A stretch of DNA of 64,000 nucleotides. Source: Halomonas piscis. Lineage in GTDB: Bacteria > Pseudomonadota > Gammaproteobacteria > Pseudomonadales > Halomonadaceae. Location: NCBI RefSeq assembly GCF_031886125.1, contig NZ_CP119391.1:2542001-2606000 (forward strand). Reading direction: 5' to 3'. Made by a program: the position numbers and the translations under genes. The stretch's first letter is position 1; every line of letters begins with the position of its first letter. The notes under the pieces were generated by a model. That model did no database searches, was not told the origin of the DNA, and saw nothing but the letters and a program-made list of their open reading frames with translations. Shown here piece by piece: positions 10,391-19,687 of this stretch.

Positions 10391-10404
10391 TTGACGTGCG
10401 TCAA
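10391..10404. promoter_or_regulatory. Dnr/FNR-type box, probably for nirS
   Basis: TTGACGTGCGTCAA is a perfect palindrome of the form TTGAC-N4-GTCAA, matching the FNR/Dnr/Anr class (TTGAT-N4-ATCAA). It lies in the divergent nirS-nirC intergenic region, 154 bp upstream of the nirS start. Inference: an NO- or low-oxygen-responsive CRP/FNR regulator activates nirS here. Confidence 0.75.
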
Positions 10405-10534
10405 CAACTCGGCGCGCATCGCCGAGGAAACGTTGCAGGGCCGATCAGGCTGTGAAGTTCGTGAGGCGCGAAACGCTATGCAACGGGGCGCAATAAAGAC
10501 CTTGTCTGTGAAAACCGGGGGCAGCGGCGCTTTC

Positions 10535-10548
10535 TTGACGTGCATCAA
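10535..10548. promoter_or_regulatory. Dnr/FNR-type box, probably for nirC-nirF
   Basis: TTGACGTGCATCAA, one base from a perfect palindrome, lies 93 bp upstream of the nirC start. An AT-rich CTATAA at 10575-10580 sits at a distance compatible with a class II FNR-type promoter, with the box centred roughly 41-45 bp from a start near 10586. Together with the box at 10391-10404 it gives each divergent unit its own site. Confidence 0.75.
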
Positions 10549-10640
10549 GGCAGGGCCGGCGTTAGCCGGCAAGACTATAAAGAAGCATTGGGGATAGGCG
10601 TTCAATGCCGCTCGGAACCCACTGGCATTCAGGAGACACC

Positions 10641-11024
10641 ATGGCTGTTCGTCACTGCGCGCAAAAGGCGCGTTACGCCGCGGGCGCAGGGCTCGCCGCC
10701 TGCCTGCTGGCAGCAGTTCTCGCGGGCAGCGCGGCCGCCGACGACGGGCTTTCCGCCGCGCGCCAGGACGAGCTCGACACCCTGCTCTATCAGGACTGCG
10801 GCTCCTGTCACGGCATGACCCTGCGCGGCGGTCTGGGGCCGGCCCTGGCGCCTGCGCGCATGCAGGCCTACGGCGAAGAGGCGCTGGCCGCGCTGATTCT
10901 CGAAGGCGTCCCCGGCACCGCCATGCCCGCCTGGAAGTCGCTGCTCACCGAGCAGGAGGCACGCTGGCTGGCCGATCAGCTGATCCATCACAACCCCTTG
11001 TCTACCCGCGCGCCACAGGAGTAA
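10641..11024 (+). CDS. nirC: NirC, c-type cytochrome of the nir cluster
   Basis: A 127-residue periplasmic monoheme cytochrome c: signal peptide (residues ~1-33) and heme motif CGSCH at residues 53-57, with a distal Met in GTAMPAW. NirC (cytochrome c55X) donates electrons to NirS or takes part in heme d1 maturation. An upstream in-frame ATG at 10605 exists, but CAGGAGA lies just before the ATG at 10641 and gives a better signal peptide. The stop is three bases before the nirF start, so the two genes form a transcript divergent from nirS. Confidence 0.9.
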   Translation: MAVRHCAQKARYAAGAGLAACLLAAVLAGSAAADDGLSAARQDELDTLLYQDCGSCHGMTLRGGLGPALAPARMQAYGEEALAALILEGVPGTAMPAWKSLLTEQEARWLADQLIHHNPLSTRAPQE

Positions 11025-11027
11025 GCC

Positions 11028-12296
11028 ATGACGCTCAAGCTTGACCGTATTTTCTACCCCCGGCCCCGGCGTCTCCAGGCGGTGGTCGCCGCCTCGTCCC
11101 TTGCCCTGCTGGCCGCCCAGCCCCCGGCGACGGCTGCCGCCGACGAGCTGCGCGGCACCGGGGATCTGGGGGTGGTCATCGAGCGCGCCTCCGGCCGGGT
11201 GGCCGTGGTGGACACCAGCGCCCGGGAAGTGCTCGAGCGGATCGAGGGCCTGGGCGATCTCTCCCACGCCTCGGTGAAGTTCGCCCGGGACGGACGCTTT
11301 GCGTTCATTTTCGGTCGCGACGGCGGGCTCAGCCGAGTGGACCTGCTGAGCGGCGAGATTACCCACCGCATCATTCAATCGGGCAACAGCATCGGCGGGG
11401 CGATTTCCCAGGACGGCTCGCTGGTCGCCGTGGCCAACTATGAACCCGGCGGCGTGCGGGTGTTCGACAGCCAAACCCTGGAACCGGTGGCCGAATTTCC
11501 CGCCCTGTACGAAGACAAGAACGGCGAGGAGCAGCGCTCCCGGGTGGTGGGGCTGGTGGACGCGCCGGGCAATCGCTTTGTCTACAGCCTGTTTGACGCC
11601 GGCGAAATCCGCGTGGCGGACATGAACCGGGAGCCCGGCGCCGCGCCGCCAGAGAACGGCAAGGCGGCGTTTGACGTCACCCGCTTTACCGACATCGGCA
11701 AAAAGCCCTACGACGCGCTGATCGGCCCGGACGGGCGCTACTATATCGCCGGGCTGTTCGGCGAGGACGGGCTGGCCATGCTGGATTTATGGCACCCCGA
11801 AGACGGCGTGAAGCGGATTCTGCCGGACTACGGGCGCGGGGAAGCGCGGCTGCCGGTGTACAAGATGCCGCATCTGGAAGGCTGGACCATGGCCGGCCGC
11901 CAGGCGTTCTTCCCCGCCGTGGGCCGCCACGAGGTGCTGGTCGCCGACACCGCCGACTGGTCGCTTGCCGATCGCATTGCCGTCCACGGCCAGCCCATCT
12001 TTGTCATGAGCCGGCCGGACAAGCGCCAGCTGTGGGTCAACTTTGCCCACCCGGACAACGACGTGGTGCAGGTGATCGACACCGAAAAACGCGAGGTGGT
12101 CGCCACGCTGTCCCCGGGCGAGGCGGTGCTGCACATGGAGTTTTCGCCCAAGGGCGAGCAGGTTTGGGTATCGGCCAGGGACAGCAACCGGGTGACGGTC
12201 TACGACACCCGCACCCTCGAGGAAATCGCCCGGCTGGAAAGCGAATCGCCCAGCGGGATATTTTTCACCCACCGGGCGCATCGTATCGGGCTTTAG
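11028..12296 (+). CDS. nirF: NirF, heme d1 biosynthesis propeller protein
   Basis: 422 residues with an N-terminal signal sequence (residues ~15-37) and a full heme d1-type beta-propeller related to NirS and NirN but without a c-type heme domain. NirF is essential for a late step of heme d1 synthesis. The conserved stretches GVVIERASGRVAVVD and KPYDALIGPDGRYYIAGLFG fit NirF. AGGAG precedes the ATG. It sits with nirC, split off from the other heme d1 genes; in pseudomonads nirC and nirF usually lie between nirS and nirD. Confidence 0.93.
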   Translation: MTLKLDRIFYPRPRRLQAVVAASSLALLAAQPPATAAADELRGTGDLGVVIERASGRVAVVDTSAREVLERIEGLGDLSHASVKFARDGRFAFIFGRDGGLSRVDLLSGEITHRIIQSGNSIGGAISQDGSLVAVANYEPGGVRVFDSQTLEPVAEFPALYEDKNGEEQRSRVVGLVDAPGNRFVYSLFDAGEIRVADMNREPGAAPPENGKAAFDVTRFTDIGKKPYDALIGPDGRYYIAGLFGEDGLAMLDLWHPEDGVKRILPDYGRGEARLPVYKMPHLEGWTMAGRQAFFPAVGRHEVLVADTADWSLADRIAVHGQPIFVMSRPDKRQLWVNFAHPDNDVVQVIDTEKREVVATLSPGEAVLHMEFSPKGEQVWVSARDSNRVTVYDTRTLEEIARLESESPSGIFFTHRAHRIGL

Positions 12297-12302
12297 GTGG
12301 GA

Positions 12303-12554
12303 TCAGTCGCGCGGGCGGCGGTCGCCTTCGAGAAAGTTGGCGGTAAAGACGGCCTTGCCGTAGGTTTCAAACGACCATTTCATCACCGCGGAAAGCGCGT
12401 CCATTACCGCGTCGAACTCGCCAAACACCTGGGTGCCCAGGCGGTCGGGATAAACTTCGAGACCGCTGGCTTCCAGGCGCTGGACCACTTCTCTCACCGG
12501 CTGCTTGTAATCGTCTTTCAGCGGATAGTAGCTAAGCTTCACGGATAGATACAT
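12303..12554 (-). CDS. Thiamine/YkoF-like binding protein
   Basis: An 83-residue ferredoxin-like-fold protein starting MYLSVKLSYYPLKDDYKQP, with the segment EVYPDRLGTQVFGEFDAVM typical of the short MTH1187/YkoF-like thiamine-binding family. The open frame reaches 12593, but GGAGGT lies immediately before the ATG at 12554. It has no signal or membrane segment. It converges tail to tail with nirF with six bases between the stops and follows dinB on the minus strand. Substrate is inferred from the family only. Confidence 0.72.
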   Translation of the reverse strand: MYLSVKLSYYPLKDDYKQPVREVVQRLEASGLEVYPDRLGTQVFGEFDAVMDALSAVMKWSFETYGKAVFTANFLEGDRRPRD

Positions 12555-12649
12555 GATACCTCCATGAGGATCAGAGGGTGACCTGTGGGACACCCCACGC
12601 TAACACAGAAGACGCGCCGGCGGGCCACCGCCTCAAGACAGCGACCGCC

Positions 12650-13717
12650 TCAAAACAGCGAAAGCTGCGCCTCGGGCGCCGGATCAACCAGCCGGTAGCC
12701 CACGCCCAAAAGCCGCACCGGGCGGCGGCCACGCTGCCAGCCGGCGTCGAGCAGCGCGGCAAAGGGCGCGTCCTCCATGACCGCGCCGGCGTGCTCCACG
12801 GTGGTCTGGGTAAAGTCGTTGAACTTGATCTTGACCATGGCCCCGCGCACCCCGGGCGGCGGGTCCAGCCGCCGGTAGCGGCGCTGCAGATCCTCGATCA
12901 GCGTCGGCAGCTCGCCGTGGCAGGCCGCAAGCGTGGGCAAATCCCGGGGATAGGTCTGCTCGGTGCTCACCGACTTGCGCTCCCGGCGGGTTTTCACCGG
13001 GCGCTCGTCGATGCCCCAGCTCAGCTCGTAAAGCCGCTTGCCGAAGCTGCCGAAATGTTCGGCAAGCTCGGGAAGAGTGCGCTTGCGCACATCCGTGCAG
13101 GTGTCAATGCCCAGCGCCCTGAGCTTTTCGCCGGTACGCGGCCCCACGCCGTGGATCTTGTTCACCGGCAGCGCGCGGACAAACTCATCGATGGCGTCGG
13201 GGGGCACCACGCAGAGCCCGTCGGGCTTGTGCCAGTCGCTGGCAATCTTGGCCAGAAACTTGTTGGGCGCCACGCCGGCGGACACGGTAATGCCCACCTC
13301 CCGGGCGACCCGAGCGCGGATGGCCTGGGCCATGCGGGTGGCGCTGCCCTGGTGGGCGCTCACGCCGGTGACGTCGAGGTAGGCCTCGTCCAGCGACAGC
13401 GGCTCGATGCGCTCGGTGACGTCGCGGTAAATGGCAAACACCTCCTGTGCCACCGCCCTGTATTTGGGCATGTCGCCGCGGATCAGCGTCAGGTGCGGGC
13501 AGCGCTTGAACGCCTGGGCGGTGGGCATGGCCGAATGAATGCCGTACTCCCGGGCCGGGTAGTTGCAGGTGGAGACCACTCCCCGGCGCTCGACGCTGCC
13601 GCCGATGGCAATGGGAATGTCGGCAAGCGCGGGGTTGTCGCGCATTTCCACCGCGGCATAGAAGCAGTCGCAGTCGCAATGGATGATCTTGCGCACCGGC
13701 GGTGCGGAAAGTGCCAT
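12650..13717 (-). CDS. dinB: DNA polymerase IV (Y family)
   Basis: 355 residues with the Y-family palm motifs: the first catalytic Asp in IIHCDCDCFYAAVEMRD (residues ~11-27) and the catalytic pair in SLDEAYLD (~102-110); helix-hairpin-helix region GVGPRTGEKLRALGI and a C-terminal little-finger domain. It performs error-prone translesion synthesis. Length is normal for DinB (~350). The start lies only 7 bp after the selO stop, so it is probably co-transcribed with selO and the sirtuin gene. It lacks the QLxLF beta-clamp motif in exact form but ends AQLSLF, which fits that motif. Confidence 0.95.
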   Translation of the reverse strand: MALSAPPVRKIIHCDCDCFYAAVEMRDNPALADIPIAIGGSVERRGVVSTCNYPAREYGIHSAMPTAQAFKRCPHLTLIRGDMPKYRAVAQEVFAIYRDVTERIEPLSLDEAYLDVTGVSAHQGSATRMAQAIRARVAREVGITVSAGVAPNKFLAKIASDWHKPDGLCVVPPDAIDEFVRALPVNKIHGVGPRTGEKLRALGIDTCTDVRKRTLPELAEHFGSFGKRLYELSWGIDERPVKTRRERKSVSTEQTYPRDLPTLAACHGELPTLIEDLQRRYRRLDPPPGVRGAMVKIKFNDFTQTTVEHAGAVMEDAPFAALLDAGWQRGRRPVRLLGVGYRLVDPAPEAQLSLF

Positions 13718-13724
13718 GCCCGAC

Positions 13725-15194
13725 TCAGGTGCCGCAGAAGGTGCGCAGCACGCGCTCGCTGGCGGTGGCCGGCGCCGCCAGGCGCCGGGCTTCCGGCGTG
13801 TCGTCGAAGGGCGCGATCACCGCGCCGAGCAGCGTGTAAAACGGCTGATAGTCGCCCTCTTCGGCGGCGCTGATAGCCTCCTGCACGCGGTGGTTGCGCG
13901 GGATGATGATCGGGTTGGCTCGGCGCATGGCGGCAAGCCGCTCGGCGTTGTCGCCGGCCACCTGCTCGCCCTGCCACCGGGCAAGCCATTCCGCCAGCTT
14001 CCCGGGGGCTTCGCTCAGCGCCAGCAGGTCGTCGCGGCGCGCCTCGCCGGGGTCGGCGGCGAGATGGTAAAGGGCGTCGAAGGTGGCGGTCATGTCCATC
14101 CTGCCCCGCTCCATGGCGTCCTCCAGCCCTTCCATCAGCGGCGCGGCGCGCTCGCTTGCGGTGGCAAGGCCCAGCTTGTCGGCGTTCACCTGGCGACGCG
14201 CCTCGGCAAACGCCTCGTCGAAGCGGCGCAGCACGGCGGTGGCCTCGTTCACCCGCTCGTTTTCCTCGCCGTCCATGAGCAGCAGCAGGCACTCGGCCAG
14301 CCGGGCCAGGTTCCACTGGGCAATGGCCGGCTGGCGGGCAAAGGCGTAGCGCCCGCCTTCATCGATGGAGCTATATACCTGGTTGGGGTTGAACGCCTCC
14401 ATGAAGGCGCAGGGGCCGTAGTCGATGGTCTCGCCGGCGATGCTGGCATTGTCGGTATTCATCACGCCGTGGATAAAGCCCACCCCCATCCAGCGCGCGA
14501 CCAGGTACGCCTGGCGGCGCATGACGGCGTCAAACAGCGCCAGGTAGCGAGCGTTGCCGGTTTCTTCCCCTAGCGCCGGGTAGTGGCGCTCGATGGCGTG
14601 CTCCACCAGCGCCTCAAGCGCCTCGCGGTCGCCCCGGGCGGCGGCAAACTGAAAGGTCCCCACGCGCATATGGCTCGCCGCCACCCGCGTGATCACCGCC
14701 CCCGGCTCCGGCGGCATGCGCATCACCCGCTCGCCGGTGGTTACCGCCGCCAGCGCCCGGGTGGTGGGAATGCCCATGGCGGCCATGGCTTCGCTGACGA
14801 GATATTCGCGCAGCACCGGCCCCAGCGGCGCGCGGCCGTCGCCGCCGCGGGAGTACGGCGTGCGCCCGCTGCCCTTGAGCTGGATGTCCCGGCGCTCGCC
14901 GTCGGCGTCAAACGCCTCGCCCAGCCACAGCGCGCGGCCGTCGCCGAGCTTGGGCACAAAGTTGCCGAACTGATGGCCGGCGTAGGCCAGCGCCATGGGC
15001 CTGGCGCCGGGCAGCAGCTCGCTGCCGCTGAAATAGCGCGCCAGGGTCGCGTCGTCGGGCTGTTCTTCCATGCCCAGCTTCTGTGCCAGCGCGGCGTTGA
15101 ACACGACCAGGCGCGGATCGGCGGCGGGGGCCGGCTTGCAGGCGGCCCACAGCGAAGCGGGAAGCTCGGCGTAGCGGTGGTGAAGCGTGAACAC
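13725..15194 (-). CDS. selO: SelO/YdiU family protein adenylyltransferase
   Basis: 489 residues of the pseudokinase-fold SelO family, which transfers AMP to protein Ser/Thr/Tyr. Conserved stretches include AYAGHQFGNFVPKLGDGRA, KGSGRTPYSRGGDGRA and HGVMNTDNASIAGETIDYGP. The C-terminus ends FCGT, so the residue before the final Gly-Thr is a cysteine, corresponding to the redox Cys of bacterial SelO. The start is the GTG at 15194: AAGGAG is spaced six bases from it and the encoded MFTLHHRYAELP matches family N-termini; the open frame upstream of it is unsupported. Confidence 0.92.
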   Translation of the reverse strand: MFTLHHRYAELPASLWAACKPAPAADPRLVVFNAALAQKLGMEEQPDDATLARYFSGSELLPGARPMALAYAGHQFGNFVPKLGDGRALWLGEAFDADGERRDIQLKGSGRTPYSRGGDGRAPLGPVLREYLVSEAMAAMGIPTTRALAAVTTGERVMRMPPEPGAVITRVAASHMRVGTFQFAAARGDREALEALVEHAIERHYPALGEETGNARYLALFDAVMRRQAYLVARWMGVGFIHGVMNTDNASIAGETIDYGPCAFMEAFNPNQVYSSIDEGGRYAFARQPAIAQWNLARLAECLLLLMDGEENERVNEATAVLRRFDEAFAEARRQVNADKLGLATASERAAPLMEGLEDAMERGRMDMTATFDALYHLAADPGEARRDDLLALSEAPGKLAEWLARWQGEQVAGDNAERLAAMRRANPIIIPRNHRVQEAISAAEEGDYQPFYTLLGAVIAPFDDTPEARRLAAPATASERVLRTFCGT

Positions 15195-15232
15195 AAGGCT
15201 CTCCTTGAACGGGGAAAACAAAAGCCGACCGC

Positions 15233-16099
15233 TCAGGCCGCGCCGCGGGTCTGCTTCAGATGGCTCACGGCCTGCTCCAGCACCGGGGTCAGCGGCGCGC
15301 GCCACTTTGCCGTGAGCAGCGGATCGGCCCGGGTCACGCCCAGCGACAGCGACGCCAGCGGCATGCCCCGGGCGTGGGCCTCGCGGAAAAATCGGTAACC
15401 GGAAAACACCATCAGCGACGTGCCCACGGCCAGGGCCGCGTTGGCGCGAAAAAGCCCCTCCAGAGCCGCCTCGCGGCGCGCTCTGGGCACGACGTCACCG
15501 TAGTACACCACGTCGGGCTTGAAAATGCCGCCGCAGCGGCGGCAGTCAAGCACCCGGAAGGTGCTGAAGTCGATCTCCAGATCGGCGTCGCCGTCCGGCG
15601 CGTGGCCGGCGTCGAGCCCGGTGAAGGCCGGATTATAACGCGCCATTTCGGCGTGCAGGGCATAGCGCATCATCTTGTAGCCGCAGCTTGTGCAGCTCAC
15701 GGTATCGGCGCGGCCGTGCAAGTCGATCACCCGGCGTGAGCCGGCGCGCTGGTGCAGGCGGTCGACGTTCTGGGTGACCAGCTGCTCCACGTAGCCCATG
15801 GCTTCAAGCTCGGCCAGCGCCCGGTGGGCGCCGCCGATGGTGGCCTCGCGCACGGCCTCAAAGCCCACCAGCGCCCGGGCCCAGTAGCGCCTGCGCACCG
15901 CCTCAGAGGTCATGAAGTCGCCGTGCTGCACCGGCGGCGAGCGCTTCCACTGCCCCTGGGCGTTGCGGTAGTCGGGGATGCCGCTGTCGGTGCTCACCCC
16001 GGCGCCGGTAATGATCCACAGGCGCTGTTCACGCCGGATAAAGTCGGCCAGCGCCTCGCCGGCGCGGGCCACGGCCTCTGCGGTATGGACGCTTTGCAT
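15233..16099 (-). CDS. Sir2-family NAD-dependent deacylase
   Basis: 288 residues with all sirtuin hallmarks: NAD-binding GAGVSTDSGIPDYR, TQNVDRLHQRAGS, catalytic His in DLHGRADTV, and a zinc site built from CTSCG and CRRCGG. It removes acyl groups from lysine using NAD. AGGGGAGA precedes the ATG at 16099, preferred over an upstream ATG at 16126. It is 38 bp upstream of selO on the same strand and divergent from the hydroxylase gene at 16195, so it probably heads a sirtuin-selO-dinB transcript. Confidence 0.92.
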   Translation of the reverse strand: MQSVHTAEAVARAGEALADFIRREQRLWIITGAGVSTDSGIPDYRNAQGQWKRSPPVQHGDFMTSEAVRRRYWARALVGFEAVREATIGGAHRALAELEAMGYVEQLVTQNVDRLHQRAGSRRVIDLHGRADTVSCTSCGYKMMRYALHAEMARYNPAFTGLDAGHAPDGDADLEIDFSTFRVLDCRRCGGIFKPDVVYYGDVVPRARREAALEGLFRANAALAVGTSLMVFSGYRFFREAHARGMPLASLSLGVTRADPLLTAKWRAPLTPVLEQAVSHLKQTRGAA

Positions 16100-16194
16100 C
16101 AATTCTCCCCTAGGCAAGGCAGGCACCCCTCGACGATACTGGGCTCAGGACCCGTTATACTACGCCATGACTCGTTTTTACCGGAGGATGCAAC

Positions 16195-17373
16195 ATGCAG
16201 CGCGATCATGAAATCGTTATCGTCGGCGGCGGCATGGTGGGCGCTGCGCTGGCTGCTCGGCTGGGTTACGCCGGTGTCAACGTGGGGCTTGTCGAGCGCG
16301 GCGACGCGCCCGCCGAGCCCCGGGGCGACTTTGACCTGCGTATCTCGTCGCTGAACACCCGTTCGCTCGCCTTTATCGAAGCCGGGGGCACCCGAATCCC
16401 CCCGGACCGCAGCTGCGTGTTCCGCCATATCGAAGGCTGGAACCAGGACGGGCACGGCCACAGCGTCTTTTCCGCCGCCGACAGCGGCCTCGACGACTTT
16501 GGCCGCTTCGTGGAAAACAAGGCCCTGCAGCATGCCCTCTGGCGCCAGCTCGAGCGCCTCCCCGGCGTCACCCTCTACACCCGCTGCGCGCCGCTTTCCA
16601 CGGTGGCCGGCAACCACGCCCGACTGTTGGAGCTGGACAGCGGCAAGACGCTCTCCGCCGCTCTGGTGGTCGGCGCCGACGGCGCGGGCTCTCGCCTGCG
16701 CGAGCTTGCCGGGATCGAGGTGAGCACCTACGACTACCGCCAGCGGGCGCTGATCACCAACGTCGAAACCGAGCTGCCCCAGCAGGACGTCAGCTGGCAG
16801 TGTTTCACGCCTACCGGGCCCATGGCCATGCTGCCGCTGCCAGGCCACCACGCCTCGCTGATCTGGTACGACCGCGACAGCACCACCCGGGCCCGGGAGA
16901 TGCTCAGCGACGACGCGCTTGCCCGCGCCATCGAGGCGGCCTTTCCCCCGCGGCTGGGCAACATCTTGCGCGTAACCGGGCGGGCGAGCTTTCCCATCAA
17001 GCGCCAGCACGCCCGGCGCTATATCGGCAAGCGCCTGGCGCTGATCGGCGATGCCGCCCACGTCGTCCACCCGCTGGCGGGCCAGGGGCTCAACATCGGC
17101 CTGCACGACGCCGACACCCTGGCCGAGCTGATTCTGGCCCGGCGCGACGCCGGCGAGACCCGCGCCCTGCGCCGCTTTGAAATCCAGCGCCGGCTGGCCA
17201 ACCAGGCCATGCTGGCCGCCACGGACAGCTTTCATCACCTCTTTACCGGCGCCCGGCCGCTGCGCCAGATTGGCGACTGTGGCCTGACCCTGGCCGAGCG
17301 GCTGCCCGGCGCCAAGCGCATGATGTCGCGCCAGGCCAACGGGCTGAACCCGTTTTCCCGCCGCTGCCGTTGA
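16195..17373 (+). CDS. FAD-dependent hydroxylase, UbiH/UbiF/UbiI family
   Basis: 392 residues of the ubiquinone-biosynthesis aromatic hydroxylase family: FAD-binding GGGMVGAALAARLG near the start, the DG motif in VVGADGAGSRLRE, and ALIGDAAHVVHPLAGQGLNI, the second FAD motif. The N-terminal DLRISSLNTRSLAFIEA resembles UbiF (C6 hydroxylase, demethoxyubiquinol step) most, but I cannot separate UbiF from UbiH/UbiI by eye. GGAGG precedes the ATG. It stands alone between the divergent sirtuin gene and the aminotransferase gene 54 bp downstream. Confidence 0.85.
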   Translation: MQRDHEIVIVGGGMVGAALAARLGYAGVNVGLVERGDAPAEPRGDFDLRISSLNTRSLAFIEAGGTRIPPDRSCVFRHIEGWNQDGHGHSVFSAADSGLDDFGRFVENKALQHALWRQLERLPGVTLYTRCAPLSTVAGNHARLLELDSGKTLSAALVVGADGAGSRLRELAGIEVSTYDYRQRALITNVETELPQQDVSWQCFTPTGPMAMLPLPGHHASLIWYDRDSTTRAREMLSDDALARAIEAAFPPRLGNILRVTGRASFPIKRQHARRYIGKRLALIGDAAHVVHPLAGQGLNIGLHDADTLAELILARRDAGETRALRRFEIQRRLANQAMLAATDSFHHLFTGARPLRQIGDCGLTLAERLPGAKRMMSRQANGLNPFSRRCR

Positions 17374-17427
17374 GGCGACGGCAGACTAACCGGAAAGTTC
17401 TGGCACACAAGAGACCCTGGAGCCTTT

Positions 17428-18546
17428 ATGCCCCGCTATCCGCACCATCTTGACGGCGACGGCCCGCATAACCCCTTCCCCGGCATCAAGGTGCTGGAGC
17501 GCAAGCTCGGCCACGCCATCCCCCACCGGCTGGGCTCCAACGAGGGGCTGGACATGCCCCACCGCGCCCTGCGCGAGCGCTTTGGCGACGCCGCCGTCGA
17601 GCACGCCTACGGCTACGGTGACACCGAGGCGCTGGGCGTGCGCCGGCGGCTGGCCGCCCAGCAGGGTATCGAGCTTGACACCCTGCTCGTCGACGCCGGC
17701 GCCGACAGCCTGATCGCGCTTTCGCTGCGCGCGCTGGTGGAGCCGGGCAACGCCGTCGTTGCCACCGCGGGCACCTACCCCACGTTTGGCTACTTTGCCC
17801 GGGGCCACGGCGCCGAGGTGGTGGAAGTTCCCTACCGCCAGGCGCCCGGCGTGCTTGCGCCGGACCTCGAGGCCCTGGCGGGCGCCGCCCGGCGTCACCG
17901 AGCCAGGCTTGTGTATCTGGCCAACCCGGACAACCCCGGCGGCCACCTGCATACCGACGCCGACGTGGCCGCGCTGCGCGCCGAGCTGCCCGACGGCTGC
18001 TGGCTGCTGCTCGACGAGGCCTACGGCGATTTTCGCCACGACGCGAACAGCGACTCGCTCGCCCGAGCGCTGCCCGACGCTATTCGCCTGCGCACGCTGT
18101 CCAAGGCCCATGGCCTGGCCGGGCTAAGGATCGGCTACGCCATCGCCGAGCCCTGGGTGGTAGCGCTGATGATGAAGGTAAGGATTCACTACGCGGTGTC
18201 GACGCTGACCCAGGCCATGGCGGAAACCGTGCTCGATCATCCGGGCGAGACCCGGGCGCATATCGAGGCGGTCAAGGAGCGCCGGGAGCGCCTGGCCGCG
18301 CACCTGCGGGGTCTGGGGGGCGAAGTGCTGCCGAGCGCCACCAACTTTGTCGCCCTGCGGCTGGAAAGCGCGGAGGCGGCGGCCCGGGTTCACCAGGCGC
18401 TGCTCGGCGAGGGCAAGCTCATCGCCCGCCCCGGGCATCCGGACATCGCCAGCCTGCTGCGCATCACCGCCGTGGAGGACGCCCTGGCCCCCGGCCGGCT
18501 GGCGCCGCTGGAAGCGGCGCTGCGCGCCGGCGCCGCGCCTAGCTGA
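17428..18546 (+). CDS. PLP aminotransferase, HisC-like
   Basis: 372 residues of the class I/II fold-type I aminotransferases nearest to histidinol-phosphate aminotransferase: NPDNPGGHLHTD, LLLDEAYGDFR, and the PLP lysine in LSKAHGLAGLRIGYA. No other his gene is nearby, so the true substrate (histidinol phosphate, phenylalanine/tyrosine or another amino acid) is open. The start MPRYPHHLDGDGPHNPFPG with GGAGCC upstream is plausible. Its end overlaps the convergent cfa gene by 8 bp. Confidence 0.85.
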   Translation: MPRYPHHLDGDGPHNPFPGIKVLERKLGHAIPHRLGSNEGLDMPHRALRERFGDAAVEHAYGYGDTEALGVRRRLAAQQGIELDTLLVDAGADSLIALSLRALVEPGNAVVATAGTYPTFGYFARGHGAEVVEVPYRQAPGVLAPDLEALAGAARRHRARLVYLANPDNPGGHLHTDADVAALRAELPDGCWLLLDEAYGDFRHDANSDSLARALPDAIRLRTLSKAHGLAGLRIGYAIAEPWVVALMMKVRIHYAVSTLTQAMAETVLDHPGETRAHIEAVKERRERLAAHLRGLGGEVLPSATNFVALRLESAEAAARVHQALLGEGKLIARPGHPDIASLLRITAVEDALAPGRLAPLEAALRAGAAPS

Positions 18547-19687
18547 TCCGGCTGTAGCCGCCCTCGACGCCGTGCTTGCTCAGCACCAGCTGCCACAGCT
18601 GCAGCTCCCGGGCGCGGAAGGCGCCGGCGCAGCTGAGCAGGTAATAGCGCCACATGCGGTAGAAGGTATCGCCGTACGCCTCGCGGAACCTGGGCCAGTT
18701 CTCGCGAAAGTTGTCGTGCCAGGCCGTCAGCGTGTGATCGTAGTCGGCGCCAAAGTTGTGCACGTCTTCGAGCACGAACAGACCGTTGAAGGCCTCGGCA
18801 ATGCGGTTGAACGAGGGAATTTCACCGTTGGGGAAAATATACTTGTCGATCCAGGGGTCCGGCGGCGTGGAGGCCACGTTCTTGCCGATGGTGTGCAGCA
18901 AAAACAGGCCGTCCTCTTTCAGGCAGCGCCTGGCCACCTCCATGAACTCGCGGTAGTTCTTGCGCCCCACGTGCTCGAACATGCCGATACTCACCACGCG
19001 GTCGAAGACTTCGGTTTCCTCACGATAGTCGCGCAGGCGAAACTCCACCGGCAGCCCTTGCTTCATCAGCCGCTTGCCGAACTCGGTCTGTTCCCGGGAC
19101 ACCGTCAGCCCCACGCACTCCACGCCGTAGTGCTCGGCGGCGTAGGCCATGAAGCTGCCCCAGCCGCAGCCGATATCCAGCACTCGCATGCCGGGCTCAA
19201 GGCCCAGCTTGCGGCACACAAGGTCAAGCTTGGCCTCCTGGGCTTCGTCCAGGGTGGCCGCGCCTTTCCAGTAGCCGCAGGTGTAGGTCATGCGCGCATC
19301 GAGCATGGCGGCGTAGAAGTCGTTGCCCAGATCGTAGTGCTCCTGGCCTACCTGCCAGGCGCGCTTGACGCTTTGCAGGTTGAGCAGCCGAGCGCGCAGC
19401 GCGTGATACATCAGCTGGGTTGACTTGACCCGGCGGTTGAGCCGGGCCCGCATCAGGCGATAAAAAAACTGGTCCAGCGCCTCGGCTTCCCAGTCGCCGT
19501 GCATATAGCTTTCTCCCAGCCCCAGGTTGCCCCGGGAGAGAGCGTGCTCGATCACCCCCGGCGCCTTGAGCTGAATATCCCAGGGGCGATCGCCGTTAAT
19601 GCGGATATCCGCTTCGGCCAGCAGTTCCTCGGCGTAGCGGTGGGTCGACGAGGCCGGATCAAAGTAGGTATCTCGCTTGGTTGACAT
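18539..19687 (-). CDS. cfa: Cyclopropane-fatty-acyl-phospholipid synthase
   Basis: 382 residues: a SAM-dependent methyltransferase with LDIGCGWGSFMAYAAEHYGV as motif I, VSIGMFEHVGRKNY and an N-terminal helical domain (ESYMHGDWEAEALDQFFY) typical of CFA synthases. It adds a methylene bridge to unsaturated acyl chains of membrane phospholipids, a stationary-phase and stress modification. Two starts are possible, a GTG at 19693 and an ATG at 19687; I use the ATG. Neither has a strong ribosome-binding site. Confidence 0.93.
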   Translation of the reverse strand: MSTKRDTYFDPASSTHRYAEELLAEADIRINGDRPWDIQLKAPGVIEHALSRGNLGLGESYMHGDWEAEALDQFFYRLMRARLNRRVKSTQLMYHALRARLLNLQSVKRAWQVGQEHYDLGNDFYAAMLDARMTYTCGYWKGAATLDEAQEAKLDLVCRKLGLEPGMRVLDIGCGWGSFMAYAAEHYGVECVGLTVSREQTEFGKRLMKQGLPVEFRLRDYREETEVFDRVVSIGMFEHVGRKNYREFMEVARRCLKEDGLFLLHTIGKNVASTPPDPWIDKYIFPNGEIPSFNRIAEAFNGLFVLEDVHNFGADYDHTLTAWHDNFRENWPRFREAYGDTFYRMWRYYLLSCAGAFRARELQLWQLVLSKHGVEGGYSRIS

